64,000 nt of DNA from Lunularia cruciata (taxonomy: Eukaryota; Streptophyta; Marchantiopsida; Lunulariales; Lunulariaceae): positions 61,763,945 to 61,827,944 of the forward strand of contig OX419755.1 in assembly GCA_948567375.1 (NCBI GenBank), in the 5' to 3' direction. The notes beneath the pieces are model-generated. The model was not told where the DNA came from. It did not search any database and saw only the letters and a list, made by a program, of their open reading frames with translations. This document shows positions 1-12,900 of the stretch, piece after piece. Both the position numbers and the translations under genes were made by a program. Position 1 is the stretch's first letter, and each line of letters begins with the position of its first letter.

Positions 1-1460
1 GTTCATGGCCCTTTGAATTGTGTCTTGATACAATCCGGTGTGGTGGGTTACTCCGATGCCCAAGCCATTACCTGGTTTCTTGGAGGACTCTCACTAGAGA
101 TTTGTATCTTTGCCAGGGAAAAGAATGTAACTTCTCTAGACAAGATCCTCAAACATATCACACGATATGAGGCGGCTCACTCTCACTCATCCAATAACCA
201 AAGGAATCAAGAGAAGAAAGGCAAGAAGCCTAGGAGACAAGCTTCTTGCAATACATCCCCTTCTTAAGAGGAATCCTCCACATCTTCAAGTTCTTCTTTG
301 GAATCCAAAGAAGATTCAAAGCCAAGGAGAATACAGAGATGTAGAGGAAAGAAGCCAATAACACCTCCAGCAAAAATTGTAAACAAGGCGGATCAGCTTG
401 AGACTCTTATTAAAGAGTTTGCAGATTTCAAGATCCAAATGGTTGGGGCTAAGGACCAAAGAAAGCCTCCGTCATTTGGCAGACCAAACATATAGTGCAC
501 TATGTGTGGTAAATCCAGCCATCCTAATATGGAGTGTTTGACTTGCACTGCATTTCTAGTGCAACAAATTGATTGGGTTCCAAGTTGGGACCAAAGTGAG
601 GAAGACAAGGTTGTGTACTAGACCCAAGAGGTACAGCCTCAGGTGAGCACATTGTATCAAGGTCTAAGATATGGGCCAAGGGAGCACAACAACAATGCTC
701 CCCCATGAAGACCACCAATGGGCAGCCAAAACAAGCTTCAAAATGTTACACCGGGTGCTTGCTATAATTGTGGCTCAATGGGACATTGGTTTCCAAATTG
801 TCCAAAGCCAAGACAGAAAATTGGGTATATCCCCCTTTGTGGAAATCGTAAAGGATCAGCTCATACTGGAAATCAATGCCCGCAACAACCAAACCCAAAG
901 CCGCCAATTAAATATGTACAGACCCCAGCTGAGCATGTTGTGCTCCAGTCAAAAGGGGATACAAATGTAGATTGTATCACACTTGAGGAGGACAGACCTC
1001 AAGAAAGGAGTCCAGCCACGCAAGGAGAATGGCCAGACCTCAAAATTTTGAAGGTTGGGTAAGAAGTGTGATCCCAAAGAAGCAAGTGCTACTTGTTTGT
1101 CTTCACAAAAGGCAAAGAGGTTGTGCCCAAAAGCCATTCTTTCTGCCAAGGATGAAAAGATTCTAGCAAAAGCTAAAACTACTTTGCAGAAACAAATCAA
1201 TGAAGCAATACAAAGAACTCAAGAAATGAGTTTGGAGGAGGCTAAGAAGATGAATCCTCCTGTGTTTCTGATGGACATCAGATCTAAAGTGAAGGATCTG
1301 ATCCAAGCCGAGGTGGGCAAACCCAAAGAACCTTGGGTCAAGACTACTAGTACTTTGGTCACTATCTTGAAGCACCCCAAAGTCCAACTTGAACGAGGCA
1401 AGACTTTGAACCCAAAGACTAAGGTGAAGAAGGTGAAGTTGGGAGGAGTCCCTCAATACA
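1..1460 (+). pseudogene. LL-1 gag remnant with three zinc knuckles
   Basis: Gag is the structural polyprotein that packages element RNA. The C-terminal half of the capsid region (AQAITWFLGG, near 60-90) is followed by a Ser/Lys-rich stretch and then CCHC knuckles of the form CX2CX4HX4C. Knuckle 1 is at 496-537 (CTMC..H..C), knuckle 2 at 760-801 (CYNC..H..C) and knuckle 3 at 838-879. In knuckle 3 the second Cys has become Arg, so it cannot bind zinc normally. A stop stands directly before knuckle 1, another follows near 620, and the frame changes before 718. The Lys-rich tail to about 1460 leads towards the protease. The same layout is seen in LL-3, which supports the reading. Confidence 0.85.
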
Positions 1461-3690
1461 ATATTGTGGCAGATTTTGCATCTACAAATGCTAATGTCAC
1501 ATTTAAGCAATTGTGGGAGGACAATAAGCTATGCAAGAAGCAGTTTGAGTTCAGCTCTCAAGAAAGTAAGTGCGATGACCAAGAAAGACTTGCCTGCAAT
1601 TTATCATATTGAACAAGAAGATTTAGGATCTCCTAAAGTGGATGCAGAGATTGCAGGGTGCATGATAACATTGATACCCATTGATTTGGGGCCCGATATT
1701 AATGTCATGACCAAAGATACTACAAATTGATTGGGTAAATGATGTTTGAGCCAACACCCCAAATTCTGAAACTTCCGGATCAAACCAAGAAATAGCCTTT
1801 AGGCATGCTGTCCAACATTACTATGATCATTGGAGGAGTACCCTTCAAGTTAAATTACATTGTGTTGAGGCTAGTAACCAAAACTGGTTTTCCGCTATTG
1901 ATTGGGAGACCTTGGTTATATAGCACTCAATTTATTGTGAATTGGCACCAACAAAAGTTAAGGTTCAAGGACATCACATCCAAAGATCATTAGCTAGTGA
2001 TAGTGAGTTGGACAAAGGTTCTCCATCTTGGGGAGACCACTTCATCAAAAGATAAAGATGAATCCAAAGATTCAGCATCTTCATCTTTAGGTGACTTTGA
2101 AGATGAAATCCGAGTCAATTGCTTGGAATGCTACAAGGTGGACATAAAAGACAAAGATCCAAATGATGTTGCCTTAGGTGAAAATGATTTGGAACAAGGG
2201 GGTTTGACAGCAATTTGACTTGGTTCAAGCCGAGTCAATCACGTAGAAAGAGTCATTAATCTTGATGACAAGATGTTGTCTTGATTGAAGGAAATTTTTT
2301 GAAGATTTTAAAGACAATCACTTTGGAGGAGTTGGAAAGATACACTGCCCTATTTATAGAGTACCCATATGTATGTGCCTAGTTTATTAATCAATGTTGG
2401 GTATTCCATGATAATTTGGAGAACACCAAATTGATCTGGTTGAAAGTGCAATTCTGGTTTGGCAAAGACTCTTGAACCCAAAGTACTGATTATTAGTGAA
2501 AGATGAACTTGACAAGTACTTAGGGGTCTCCCCCATTTTCATTGTCATTGTCATAATCTTTCCCATCTTAAGCAGTGAATAGGTCTCCCCCATTGTCATT
2601 GTTCCAAAGAAGAAGACTGGGAAGATTTGAGTGTGCCAAGATTTCTGCAAGTTGAATGCAGTCACAAAGAAGGATCATCATCCCTTGCCTTTCACCAATA
2701 CAATTTTGGAACAAGTAGTTGGTCATCCTTGTTACAACTTTCCTGATGGATTTTCAAGTTATAATCAAGTATCCATCCAAGAAGAAGACAAGGACAAAAC
2801 ACCATTCACTACCAATTGAGGCACTTTTGCTTACAATCAAATGCCCTTTGGGTTGTGTAATGTTCCCGCTACTTTCTAGTGGATGATGAATGCATTATTC
2901 AAAGGTTTTATGTGCAAATTTGTGGAAGTATTCATTGATGATTTTTGTGAGTTTGGGCAAAGAGAAGTACATTTAGATTACCTTTGCCAAAATTTTGAAA
3001 GGTGTCATTTTCCCGGTTTGTCATTACACTCAAAGAAATGCTTCTTTGCAATGAAGGAAGGAATTCTTCTGGGGCATCGGGTGTCAAGCCAAGGTATTGA
3101 AGTTGATGTCAAGAAGGTTAAAGTTATCTCAGCTTTGGAATCCCCTAAAAAAATTTGAGAGTTGAGAGCCTTCTTGGGACATGTCAGATACTATAGACGC
3201 TTTGTATCAAATTACATGGTGCTTGCTGCACCCCTCACAAAGATTCTGAAGAAGTCTGAAGACAACTTATGGGAAGTGGAACAAGAAGAAGTTTTCCATG
3301 TGTTGAAGAAGAAATTGGTTGAAGCACCAGTTATGAGTGCCCTGCATTGGGATTCCCCTTTTCATGTGTACGTGGACAATTTGTCCATGGCAATTGGAGT
3401 CATCTTAAGTGAGAAGGATGAGAAGAATAAGGACTAAGCAATTTATTATGCTAGTTGACAGCTTTCAATTTCAGAAAAGAATTATTCAATGATTCAAACA
3501 GAAGCACTCAAAATGGTGTATGCTTGCAAGAAGTTTTACAACTACCTATTGGGAAACAAGTTTGTCTTCTATGTTGACCATTATGCGTTGCAACATTTGG
3601 TCAAGAAGGCAGATTTGTTTGGGCAAATTGCAAGATGGATCTTGTTGTTACAAGAATTCACATACACTATACAAGTAAAGAACTGAGCTT
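1461..3690 (+). pseudogene. LL-1 protease, reverse transcriptase and RNase H remnant
   Basis: The protease segment (about 1600-1990) keeps the IPID motif, but the active-site triplet expected as Asp-Ser-Gly reads Asp-Leu-Gly, so it is probably inactive. The reverse transcriptase follows: the N-terminal template-grip region (CQDFCKLNAVTKKDHHPLPF) starts near 2634, the MPFGLCN motif is near 2841, and the catalytic FIDD box is at 2931-2942. RNase H-like sequence (VDNLSMAIGVIL to YALQHLVKKADL) spans about 3370-3640. In-frame stops occur near 2818, 2880, 3158 and 3437, and there is a damaged stretch at 2218-2630 where the protease-RT linker is hard to follow. It is a dead copy of the LL polyprotein. 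Confidence 0.88.
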
Positions 3691-4648
3691 TGCATTTGAA
3701 TGTGGACTTCCTATTCAAGTTGGAAACTCAAGACCAAGACTTGGAAGTCGATGATGGGTTTCCTAATGAAGAGTTATACCATTTAATGGCAATGTGAAGT
3801 ACAAGGTATGCAACAAAATATCATTATTTTCATACTTGCCATTGTTTGGAGAGGCTAGACCTGGAGCAAAGGCCAGTCCTCCTCAAGAAGATAGGACCGT
3901 ATCAGCTAAAACATAACATTTTATTCAAGATGGGCAAAGATGAAGTACTTTAGAGATGCTTAGAGGCATATGAAGTCTAAGGAGTAATTGAGTCCTTACA
4001 CTCTAAAGCGTCAAGAGTACACTATGCCCTAAAGAAAATATTGTAAAGAAGAGCCTTCTAGTATGGTATTGGTGGCCTTTGATGTATACGGATACTCACA
4101 TCTATATACAAAGTTGGGATGCTTGACAACAAATAGGAAAGCCAACTGCTACTTCCCAGTGGCCTTTGAGACCAATTTTGCCATTGGCTCCATTTGAGAA
4201 ATGGGGTATTGATTTTGTGGGTCCAATTAAACCAAGGATCCAAGTCATGAGAAAGAGATACATCTTGGTGTGCATTGATTATGCTACAAAGATGGTGGAA
4301 GCCGAGGCAACTTGGAGAGATGATGCAAATATAGTTGCAGAATTTTTCTTCCAAAACATCATTTCACAGTATAGATGTCCTTTGAAATTGGTCAGTGACC
4401 AAGGAACCCATTTTTTGATTCAATGGTGGAAGCGTTAACCAAGTACTTCTAGATTAAACATCAGAAGATGACTCTCTATAATCCAAAAGCAAATGGACTA
4501 ATGGAGAAGGCCAATGGATTGTTATATAAAATTTTGAACAAGGTGACATTCAATTATGCCTACAATTGGGACAAAGAGTTACCTATTGGTTTATGGGCAT
4601 ACAGATTGATTAAAAAGATTACAACCAAACAAACTCCATATTTCCTGA
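3691..4648 (+). pseudogene. LL-1 integrase, 5' part
   Basis: Integrase joins the element cDNA to target DNA. The degraded RNase H-integrase linker and the HHCC zinc-binding region occupy about 3700-4140 and contain several stops. The catalytic core is clearer: WGIDFVGP (first Asp) lies near 4201-4224, LVSDQGTHF (second Asp) near 4388-4414, and NPKANGLMEKANG (Glu) near 4480-4518. A frame change occurs near 4435. The sequence stops at PYFL followed by the target CCTGA, where a solo LTR has inserted. The matching 3' part resumes at 8251. Confidence 0.88.
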
Positions 4649-7600
4649 TGTGACAACCCGGTAAATATCACTTTTGTGGTAATCAGGTAAGTAAAGTTTG
4701 TTCTCGTAGAGATACTGGTCAAAAATGTCCAAATACAAAGTCAAATGTCACAAATGTGGTTCTTCTTATTTTCTTCTTTAGACTCTCAAGTAGAAACCAC
4801 ACTCAGAAGAGAGTAACAAGGATTGACTTGCAGTCTTGTCATGAATTAGCACTCTTAATCACAAGTCCATCAAATCTTTCCAAACAATCTTGATTGTGAT
4901 GATTCAGTCTCTCTTAAAAAATAGCTACTTCATTGTAAAATGACATCTTTTAAGAATTGTGTTCCACCCCTCCACTTAAGGCACAACTTCCTTGGCCGAA
5001 ATTGCTTCACATCAACACTAGACTGCACTCACAAATGCAAAATACTACCAACACTACAATTCCTCTCAAATCTGTCAAGGCATTGCTTTGATTGCACTTC
5101 ACTCAGGATCAAACACACTGACTTGCACTTTGAAATTCTCCATACACTCACAATTACAAATATAGAGTTGATACTCGGAATTAAGCTCAAGTGACAAGCA
5201 GTACTTTGTTTTATCTATTCTCAGAATTATGAGCACTAAACAATAGCATACTACAAATGCATCCTTTAAATAGGTAGAGCTCTTCAATAGTTATCTAACT
5301 TCCTAACAACTTTACCAACCTACAGATCCGAAATGACAATGCACTTCTTCATATCTTCCCTTCAAAATCTCAAATCTGTTACTACTCCAATCCAATGTCT
5401 ACTTCTTCTTGGGCTTCCAAACCCAAAGTAACTCCATATACTACTCTATCATCGGGTCTTACAACTACTACCTCTTCTACCAATTCTAATACCTCTTCTC
5501 CTTGACCTGCAATTACCATCATACAACTTACATACATCTTCTTCCTGCAACCCATCCTTCTCTAATACCTCCAACTGCAACTCCAAAGATATGTGTACTC
5601 CTACTTCCTCTACTTTGGGTTTCATTCTTACATCATTCTGAAGTTTATCTATATTTAACTTAACTAAGTCTAATATAATCTTGATATTGTCTTCCACTTC
5701 CAATATATTCTTATCTACATGAGTTCTAAGACTAATCAGTAACACATTTGAGTCCTTATCCTTTGCATTTCTTCTCCTTGTCTCCTGCACCAACAATCTT
5801 AACACGTGCAACCTCATTTCTTCAATTCTTATATTGGTTTCAGTACTCAGCATTGCATTCATCTTCACTACTATCTCCTTCAATGGCTTGAGTCTCATCC
5901 GTCTCTCACGTTCCCTATTTGCCTGCTAATCTTCTTGGTACATTGTCAGTTATACCTCAAACTCGGCCTTCACATTTTCCTTCTCTTTCTCTTTCTCTTT
6001 CTGCACTATCGTCTCTTCCAAATTATGAATTAGATCCCACAATCTTTCTTCTTCTCTATATCGCATTGTTAACTCTCTTTGTCGGAGTTGCATCTTCTTT
6101 TCTACACTTTGCATCACTCGGTCAAGTTCTTGGTCCTTCTTTGCTACCCTCTCCATGGCATGGATGACCTCTATTCAAGAATCAACAATTGTTGCTTCAA
6201 GATTTTGTACTCAATTATCTATTTTTCCATGGCTATGACCTTCTACTCTATTATACTATCTTTACTCTTCACTTCTCTCTTTAGATTTTCAATTATCTAT
6301 ACTATTGCATCTACTCGTAGTGTCTCCCTTTGCTCCTCTCCTTGGGTTATACTCTCCTTCAACTCCAATTTTTCTACTTCTAACCACTCCAACACCTACA
6401 ACATAGTTTTTACCTCAAGATACTCTAGCTGCATTTCTTTCTTCTTCTCCTCCGGCTTCATCATCAATGGGCAGACAATCTCCCTCAGATACTCCACCCC
6501 TCCAGTTTGATCCCTTCTTCTTGTGGCCTTTCCTCATTCTTCATCTCTTCTTTGCATTACATTCTCTTTTTCAATCTGAATCGTTTGAATGGAATTGATT
6601 TCTTGCTTCCCAAACTCTCACTTTCTATTTCCTTCCTCCAACTTGGCCCCGCCTCATGTCTTGTGCTTCTTTTTGATCTGATTCCTCTTTGAATGATAAC
6701 CTTCTTCTCCAATATCTTTGGAACTTCCTCTTCTTCTTTCTGGTTATCTTTGTCTGCAATCTCCGGCTTTCCTTCTTCTCTCTCCAAGTCTTCTTACTTG
6801 TACTTGGCCTCACCTTCTGATTATTCCTCCGACAATGCTATTACCACCATGTCCTTCCTTGGGTTCATTTTCCTAGTCTTTTTTGATCTCATAGCCACCA
6901 CTTCTTCTTCAGGTTGACTCCTCTTCTTTGGCTTTGGAGCAGTCACCACCAATCTCACACTCTACCCCATCTGTGCATAATACTCATCACTACTTTTAAT
7001 CAGGATCTCTCCTTGAGTCGGGATGGAAGTGCGACACCATCTTTTGTCATTCTGTCGCATTTAGTAGATTCAATCCCAAATAAAAATGGGTTGCAAAAGG
7101 TACAATGTAGTATGGATGCATCTTATCTTGTAAGTTCCACACCATTTGTCTTGTATGTTGATAAAAGCACTTTGCCCAATTGATGGGTTCCCTTGCAAAC
7201 ATCTAATGGAAAAACACCACTTGGTGTTTCATCACATAAGTGGTTTGCTCCGGCTTGAAGATGGCCATCATTGCTCCTATGATGCTTCTCCTCACAAGGT
7301 CCTTAGAACTCTTGACCTTATACACATTCTTTGTGCACATCTCTTACTTCTTGGGTTTCTATAGCTACCTCTTCTTTTCCCAAGAATGTGGCTCCGTGCT
7401 CCTCACCAGCCTCTCTTTTGAGTACTAACCTCCAATCCAACTTTGTCTAATGAGCCAGATTTCCTCTCTTCCCTTCTGCCTTGGGTCCTTTTAGACACTT
7501 ACTCTCTATAATCTTGGTCATGAAAACTGGAAAGCTAAGGTTCAAGTTCCATGCTAGAAATGTGATCAAAAGCTTGGTCAAGATGTCAATCTTGGCAATC

Positions 7601-8245
7601 ACATCTAACCTCCAAATTGCATGATTTCTCATTGCAAATTCCGAGTTCTTCTTGCCACCTCCCATCTTACTCTCCTCCACTTTGGGTTTGTGAAAATTCT
7701 TCCTCCCTATTCTTGGACTAATGATCCTGACTTCCTCTCAATGCACACAAGCATCTCTTACTACAATCCCTTTTCCACAATCTCCCTCAAGATGACTTCT
7801 TAATGGCAATGGCAAGTTACTTGTCATTACTCCTCTCTTTGTCTCAATCTCAAATCTTATAGTGGCACGTCTCCTCAGTCCCTCTTCACTTTGATCTTCT
7901 ACTGAGAAATCACACCTTCTGCACACTCCTATTTTGTCAATGTCAATTTTCCCCCGCTCATAGGATAGCTGTTTTTGTATGAGGTACCTTCTTGAATATC
8001 CAACCCCAAAGGAAAGTTGTTACATTGTCCTCCCCCCGGGTTGAGCACCCCAAGATGAAGTTTCATTACATTGGGTTGAATGATGACTAGACCAATCCAA
8101 GTACTTTGTTTCCAACACAAAGTCACTTTACTTTAGATTACAACCCAAAGACACCATTCTTTGCCTTCCAATGCCATACAAGTACAATGTGACTTTTTCT
8201 GTACACTTCTTCAAAATAGGATAAAAACAAGATGTGGGTACCACA
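4649..8245 (-). mobile_element. LL solo LTR 1, TSD CCTGA
   Basis: A 3.6-kb LTR in minus orientation starts at 4649 with TGTGACAACC (reverse of the LTR end) and finishes at 8245 with TGTGGGTACCACA (reverse of the LTR start). It is flanked by a perfect 5-bp duplication, CCTGA, at 4644-4648 and 8246-8250. The interrupted LL-1 integrase reads on across it. No internal gag-pol is attached, so it is a solo LTR formed by LTR-LTR recombination. It is clearly more diverged than the solo LTRs at 18050 and 26097. Confidence 0.95.
5382..7665 (-). pseudogene. LTR-encoded coiled-coil protein, degraded copy in solo LTR 1
   Basis: This is a decayed version of the LL LTR protein. It begins at the conserved MGGGKKNSEF start (7665), keeps the WRLDVIAK..AWNLNLSFP block, then an acidic region, then the coiled coil (about 5900-6160 and 5449-5898, rich in EEM/RLH/KEKEKE heptads). 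It ends at a DIGLE stop at 5382. Several stops and frameshifts separate the blocks. The TATA element that precedes the frame in other copies is degraded here (near 7855). The function is unknown; the best-preserved copy is at 18464-21037. Confidence 0.75.
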
Positions 8246-8250
8246 CCTGA

Positions 8251-8543
8251 CATACAGATTGCATCCCATACTACCAATTGAATTTGAATTACCATCATAT
8301 TAGATTCTTGCAAAGAACAATTGTTGGAGGAAGAAAGCTAAGATCTTTGGATCTATCAACTTATGTGGTTAGAAGAGAAAAGGGACGATGCAATGCAAAC
8401 CACAAAAGAAGTGCAAGAATAGAGGAGAGTCAAGCACAATAAAAAAATCAACCTATGGTTGTTCATGACTGTGATTTGGTGTTATTATATGACAATTACT
8501 GAATATTTTTTCCATCCAAGTTTCATTTATGGTAGATGGGCCC
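8251..8543 (+). pseudogene. LL-1 integrase C-terminal remnant
   Basis: This continues the integrase interrupted at 4648. It corresponds to the LL-3 segment running from LHPILLVEFEVP through the coiled LWIHQLMW region to the DLVLLY strand near 8470-8495. The sequence ends at GATGGGCCC, just where the Gly-Pro-Tyr motif of the C-terminal domain would be, because an SL solo LTR inserted there. Several stops are present. Confidence 0.82.
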
Positions 8544-9234
8544 TGTGAGCTGGCCTATCTCTCACTCAAGATGAACCTCTAATGGCTATTATGGTAGCGC
8601 ATCATGGACTAAGAAGGCAAAGAACCCCAACTCCATCATACTCCTCCAAGGCTAACACTCCAAGACTCAAGACATTGCTCACTAGAGAACTCAATGAGAG
8701 AGAGATAGTTGAAAATGAAAGGATGATGAGTACCTCCTCACCCCTTGTTTATATACTTGTGAAATAGTTATGCACCAAAGTTACTAATTACCATAGTAAC
8801 TCAAGTTACTAGGCTAAAAGTCAAGTAAGGTCAAAAAGTCAAAAGGAATATCCATCGACATGGGCATATTCCACTAAGCATGTGATCTTATCTGACCTGA
8901 CCACTAAGTCAAGGATCTTTTCACATGGGCTATCCTTGGACTATAGAGGAATTCAAAACAAAAAGCATTGCCGGCCCAAGAGTTCTCAACTCTTTCCTCA
9001 AAGCCATACACCTAGGAATAATACCAAGTCAACACACTAGAATCCAAAATAGTGGTGCTCATCTTTTCCACTTCCTCTAAAGTAAGGTCCCCTCTTTCTT
9101 AGCTATGACTAACTTTATCTAGTCATGACTAATGTAGAACCATCCTTTATCTCTATATAAATAATATCTCTCAAGTACTTGTAATACTAAGCTAAATATC
9201 ATAATACCACACACATGCACAAATAGGTGTTACA
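8544..9234 (-). mobile_element. SL solo LTR, imperfect TSD GGCCC/GGCCA
   Basis: This 691-bp LTR starts TGTGAGCTGGCC and ends GGTGTTACA on the plus strand, so its own orientation is minus. It matches the two LTRs of SL-1 along its length. Flanks are GGCCC (8539-8543) and GGCCA (9235-9239), a target duplication with one change. It sits in the LL-1 integrase. Only 14 bases separate it from the next SL LTR at 9249. Confidence 0.9.
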
Positions 9235-9248
9235 GGCCATACTTGACC

Positions 9249-9940
9249 TGTGAGCCGGCCTGTCTCTCACTCAGGATGAACCTCTGATGGCTATTATGGT
9301 AGCGCACCATGGACTAAGAAGGCAAGGAACCCCAACTCCATCATACTCCTCCAAGGCTAACACTCCAAGATTCAAGACATTGCTCACTAGAGAACTCAAT
9401 GAGAGAGAGATAGTTGCAAATGAAAGGATGATGAGTACCTCCTCACCCCTTGTTTATATACTTGTGAAATAGTTACATACCAAAGTTACTAATTACCGGA
9501 GTAACTCAAGTTACTAGACTAAAAGTCAAGTAAGGTCAAAGAGCAGAAAGGAATATCCATTCACATAGGCATATTCCCCTAAGCATGTGATCTTATCTTG
9601 ACCCAACCGCTAAGTCAAGGATTCCTTCACATGGGCTATCCTTGGACTAAAGAAGAATCCAAAACAAAAAGGCTTGCGGGCCCAAGAGTTCTCAACTCTT
9701 TCCTCAAAGCCAAACACCTAGGAATAATACCAAGTCAACACACTAAAATCCAAAATAGTGGTGCTCATCTTTTCTACTTCCTCTAAAGTAAGGTCCCATC
9801 TATCTTAGCTATGACTAACTTTACCTAACCATGACTAATATAGAACCATCCTTTATCTCTATATAAATAATATCTCTTAAGTACTTGTAATACCAAGCTA
9901 AATATCACAATACCACACACATGCACAAATGGGTGTTACA
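9249..9940 (-). repeat. SL-1 3' LTR
   Basis: This is a 692-bp direct repeat of 16386-17077. The element-sense strand starts TGTAACACC and ends GGCTCACA. It contains two TATA-like stretches in element sense: one early in the LTR (TTATATAG) and one about 200 bp from its end (GTATATAAAC), the second being the better core-promoter candidate. Confidence 0.95.
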
Positions 9941-9950
9941 TTTACCCCCG
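9941..9950 (-). other. SL-1 polypurine tract
   Basis: On the minus strand the bases directly before the 3' LTR read CGGGGGTAAA. A purine run touching the LTR is the expected primer site for plus-strand cDNA synthesis. The same bases precede the SL-2 3' LTR. Confidence 0.8.
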
Positions 9951-9988
9951 TACTAAGTTTTCACTTTGTGCTCAAAGTGAAGGTCTCT

Positions 9989-12900
9989 CTACCTTCTATG
10001 GTACATCTTCAACTTATCATGGTTAATCCTATCAAAGTGTCTTCCTCCCAACTCCTTGAGATCATAGGTGTAATTTCCCCACACCTTCTCCACTATGAAA
10101 GGTCCAAAGTACTTAGGCAAAAACTTCTTTTGCACTCTCTTGAATCGAATGGAATCAAACAACATTACCCAATCACCTTCTTTGAAAGTCTCCACCTTCT
10201 TCTTGCCTTGCCTCTTGTCATAGCTCTCCTTTTGTTTCCTTTGGGCTTGCTCCACTCAAACCATAGCAACTGCTCTTGCCTCTTCCAACTCCATGAGTTG
10301 ATCCTTCCTTGACTTCTCTGCATCACCTCCTTGTGCTTTCTTCAATCTCCTATGAATGCTTTGGAAGGTAGGAAGATCAAAGTGAATAGGTAAGGTAGAC
10401 TCAATACCATACACCAATTGAAATGGAGAATATCCGGTGGAATTTTTCATGGTTGTCCTATACTCCCACAAAACTGCATGAATCCTCTTGTCCCAATGAT
10501 GTTTAGCCCCCTCCATTTCTGCATCTTTGGCCAACATCATGCACAAGGTCTGATTGGTTCTCTCTGCCAAGCCATTGGAATTTGGCTTATAAGATGTAGT
10601 TACTCTATGTGTGATAGAGAAATGTCGTAGCATGGCTGTAGTAATGCTTCCTGTAAACTCTCCTCCTCTATCAGAAACCAACTCCAAAGGGCATCCAAAC
10701 CTAGTGATAATGCGTTCATAAAGAAATCTACCCACTTCATCTTCATTCTTGTCCCTCAATGATCTAGCCTCAACCCACTTGGTAAGGTAATCAGTAACTA
10801 CCACAATGTACTGATTGTTCCTTGGGGTTCTATTGAGAGGACCTACAAAATCAATTCCCCACTTCTCAAAAGGTCCTAGCAATGGAATTGATCTAAGTGG
10901 TGGAGTGGATGTAGACTTTCTAGCAAAAGCTTGACAAACATGACAAGTTTTGCAATAATCAAGACAATCCTTTAAAATCCCTCTCCAATGGTAACCTACA
11001 TCTAGAATCTTGAAAGTAGTCACCTTTCTTGCAAAGTGTCCTCCACATACTAAACCTTCATGAAACTCCTTTATGAGTAGGATAGACTCTTCCTTACCCA
11101 CTGCTCTTCGAAGTAGACCATCTGCTCCTTGGTGAAAAAGAATATCCTCCACCATTGTGTAAGGTCTAGATCTTTCTGCAAGGGCCTTCCTCTCCCTAGC
11201 ATGCATTCCTTCTGGATAGTTACTTCTTGTCACAAAATCCACAATCTCCTTGTACTCCATTGGAACCTCTTGAGTGACTGAGATTGTCATGAGCTCCTCA
11301 TCCGAGAAGGAATCATCCATTGGCTCATCTCCATCATGATCATAGGCTCTAGATAATAAATCAGCATTTGCATGTTTCTTTCCTGGCCTATCTTCAATGG
11401 TGTAGTCATACTCAGACAAGAGTATCATCCACCTTGCTAGTCTCCCTTCAACATTAGGCTTGTTGAAGATGTACTTCAAAGCCTTGTGATCCGTGCCAAT
11501 GGTGGCTTTCCCTCCAATCAAGTAGTGTCTAAACTTCTTGAGACCAAAGATCACTGCCAACCCTTCTCTCTCCATGACAGAGTAGTTCTTCTCTGCTGAA
11601 ACCATCTGCCTACTAGCATAAGCTATTGGATGATCATGCCCATCTTGGTCTAATTGACTAAGAGTGCATCCTATAGCTACATTCGAAGCATCAGTGTAGA
11701 GGATGAAAGGTTTATTCCAATCAGGTTTAGCAAGAATTGGAGCTACAACAAGGGATTGCTTGAGCTCCTCAAAAGCTTTGAGAGCCTTCTTGTCTTCCAA
11801 AATCACCATGTAATCTACACCCTTCTTCATGTAGATGGTCAATGCATAAGCCATGTTGGAAAATGAGAAGATGAACCTCCTATAGTACCCAACCATCCCC
11901 AAGAATTGGCGTAACTTTGTCAAGCTTGAAGGGAATGGAAGGTCTGAGATTTTCCTCACCTTCTCAAGATCAACTGCTATTCCATCCTTGGAGATGATGT
12001 GCCTCAAAAGTAGACCTTCTTCACATCCAAAAATGCACTTCTCTGGGTTGAGTGATGCATTTGCCTCATCCAAACATTGCAAGACTTTGATTAGGTGCTC
12101 AAAGTGCTCCTCCTTGCTCCCATAGACACAAAAGTCATCAATGAAATCTCTCATAAATTTCCCAATGAACGGTTCAAATACCTTGTTCATGAACCGTTGG
12201 AATGTGGCAAGAGCATTGCAAAGCCCAAAAGGCATGACCTTGAAAGTGTAAGTTCCCCAAGGTGTGGTGAATGTGGTGAGTTGTTGATGCTCTGGTGCAA
12301 TCTTGATTTGGTTATATCCACTATAACCATCTCCAAAACTGTACCTCTCATGACCTGCAACCTCCTCCAAGATCTCATCAATGAATGGCAATGGGTAGTA
12401 GTCCTTCTTGGTAACAGCATTGAGCTTCTTGTAATCCACACATACTCAAAGCTTGCCATTCTTTTTCTTCACAATGACAATTGGAGACACCCATTCTGAA
12501 TTCTCCACTTCAAAGATAAATCCAGCCTCCTTGAGCTTATCATTCTCCTCCTTCACAACCAAAGATATTGGTGGGCTAATGCGACGTTGCTTTTGGCGGA
12601 TTGGTCTTGCATGTGACTCCACCTCTATCTTGTGCTCCTCCAAGGTGACTTCCTTCAAATCCTTGTAACTAAAAGCAAACACATGGATGAACTTGCGGAA
12701 AATCTCCTCAAATCTCACCTTCTCCTCCTTGGTAACATTTGGGCCATACTTGAGGGTAGATGACCTTCTCTCTACCTCCTCAAATGTCAATGGTGATTTA
12801 TTTGGGTCCTTCAAAACCTCTGGCTTAGGTGCAAAATCCATAGCACACAAAGGATACACATCTGAATCAGATTCAGATTCATCCTCCTCCATGGAAGTCT

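Larger units (their letters stand above)
1..8543 (+). mobile_element. LL-1: decayed Ty3/gypsy element of the long-LTR family, 5' end outside the window
   Basis: This is a plus-strand gag-pol copy that begins inside gag at the window edge and runs through protease, reverse transcriptase, RNase H and integrase. The integrase is interrupted at 4648 by a solo LTR and resumes at 8251. It is cut again at 8543 by an SL solo LTR; the few bases at 9240-9248 may be its last remnant before SL-1. Domain order and sequence match LL-3 (minus strand, 39974-45430). Stops and frameshifts are frequent, so it is one of the older copies. Neither of its own LTRs is in the window. Confidence 0.9.

Noticed and set aside
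10418-12499. Plus-strand frames within the SL-1 pol region
   Set aside because: They are shadows of the minus-strand polyprotein, which has the full set of RT, RNase H and integrase motifs.
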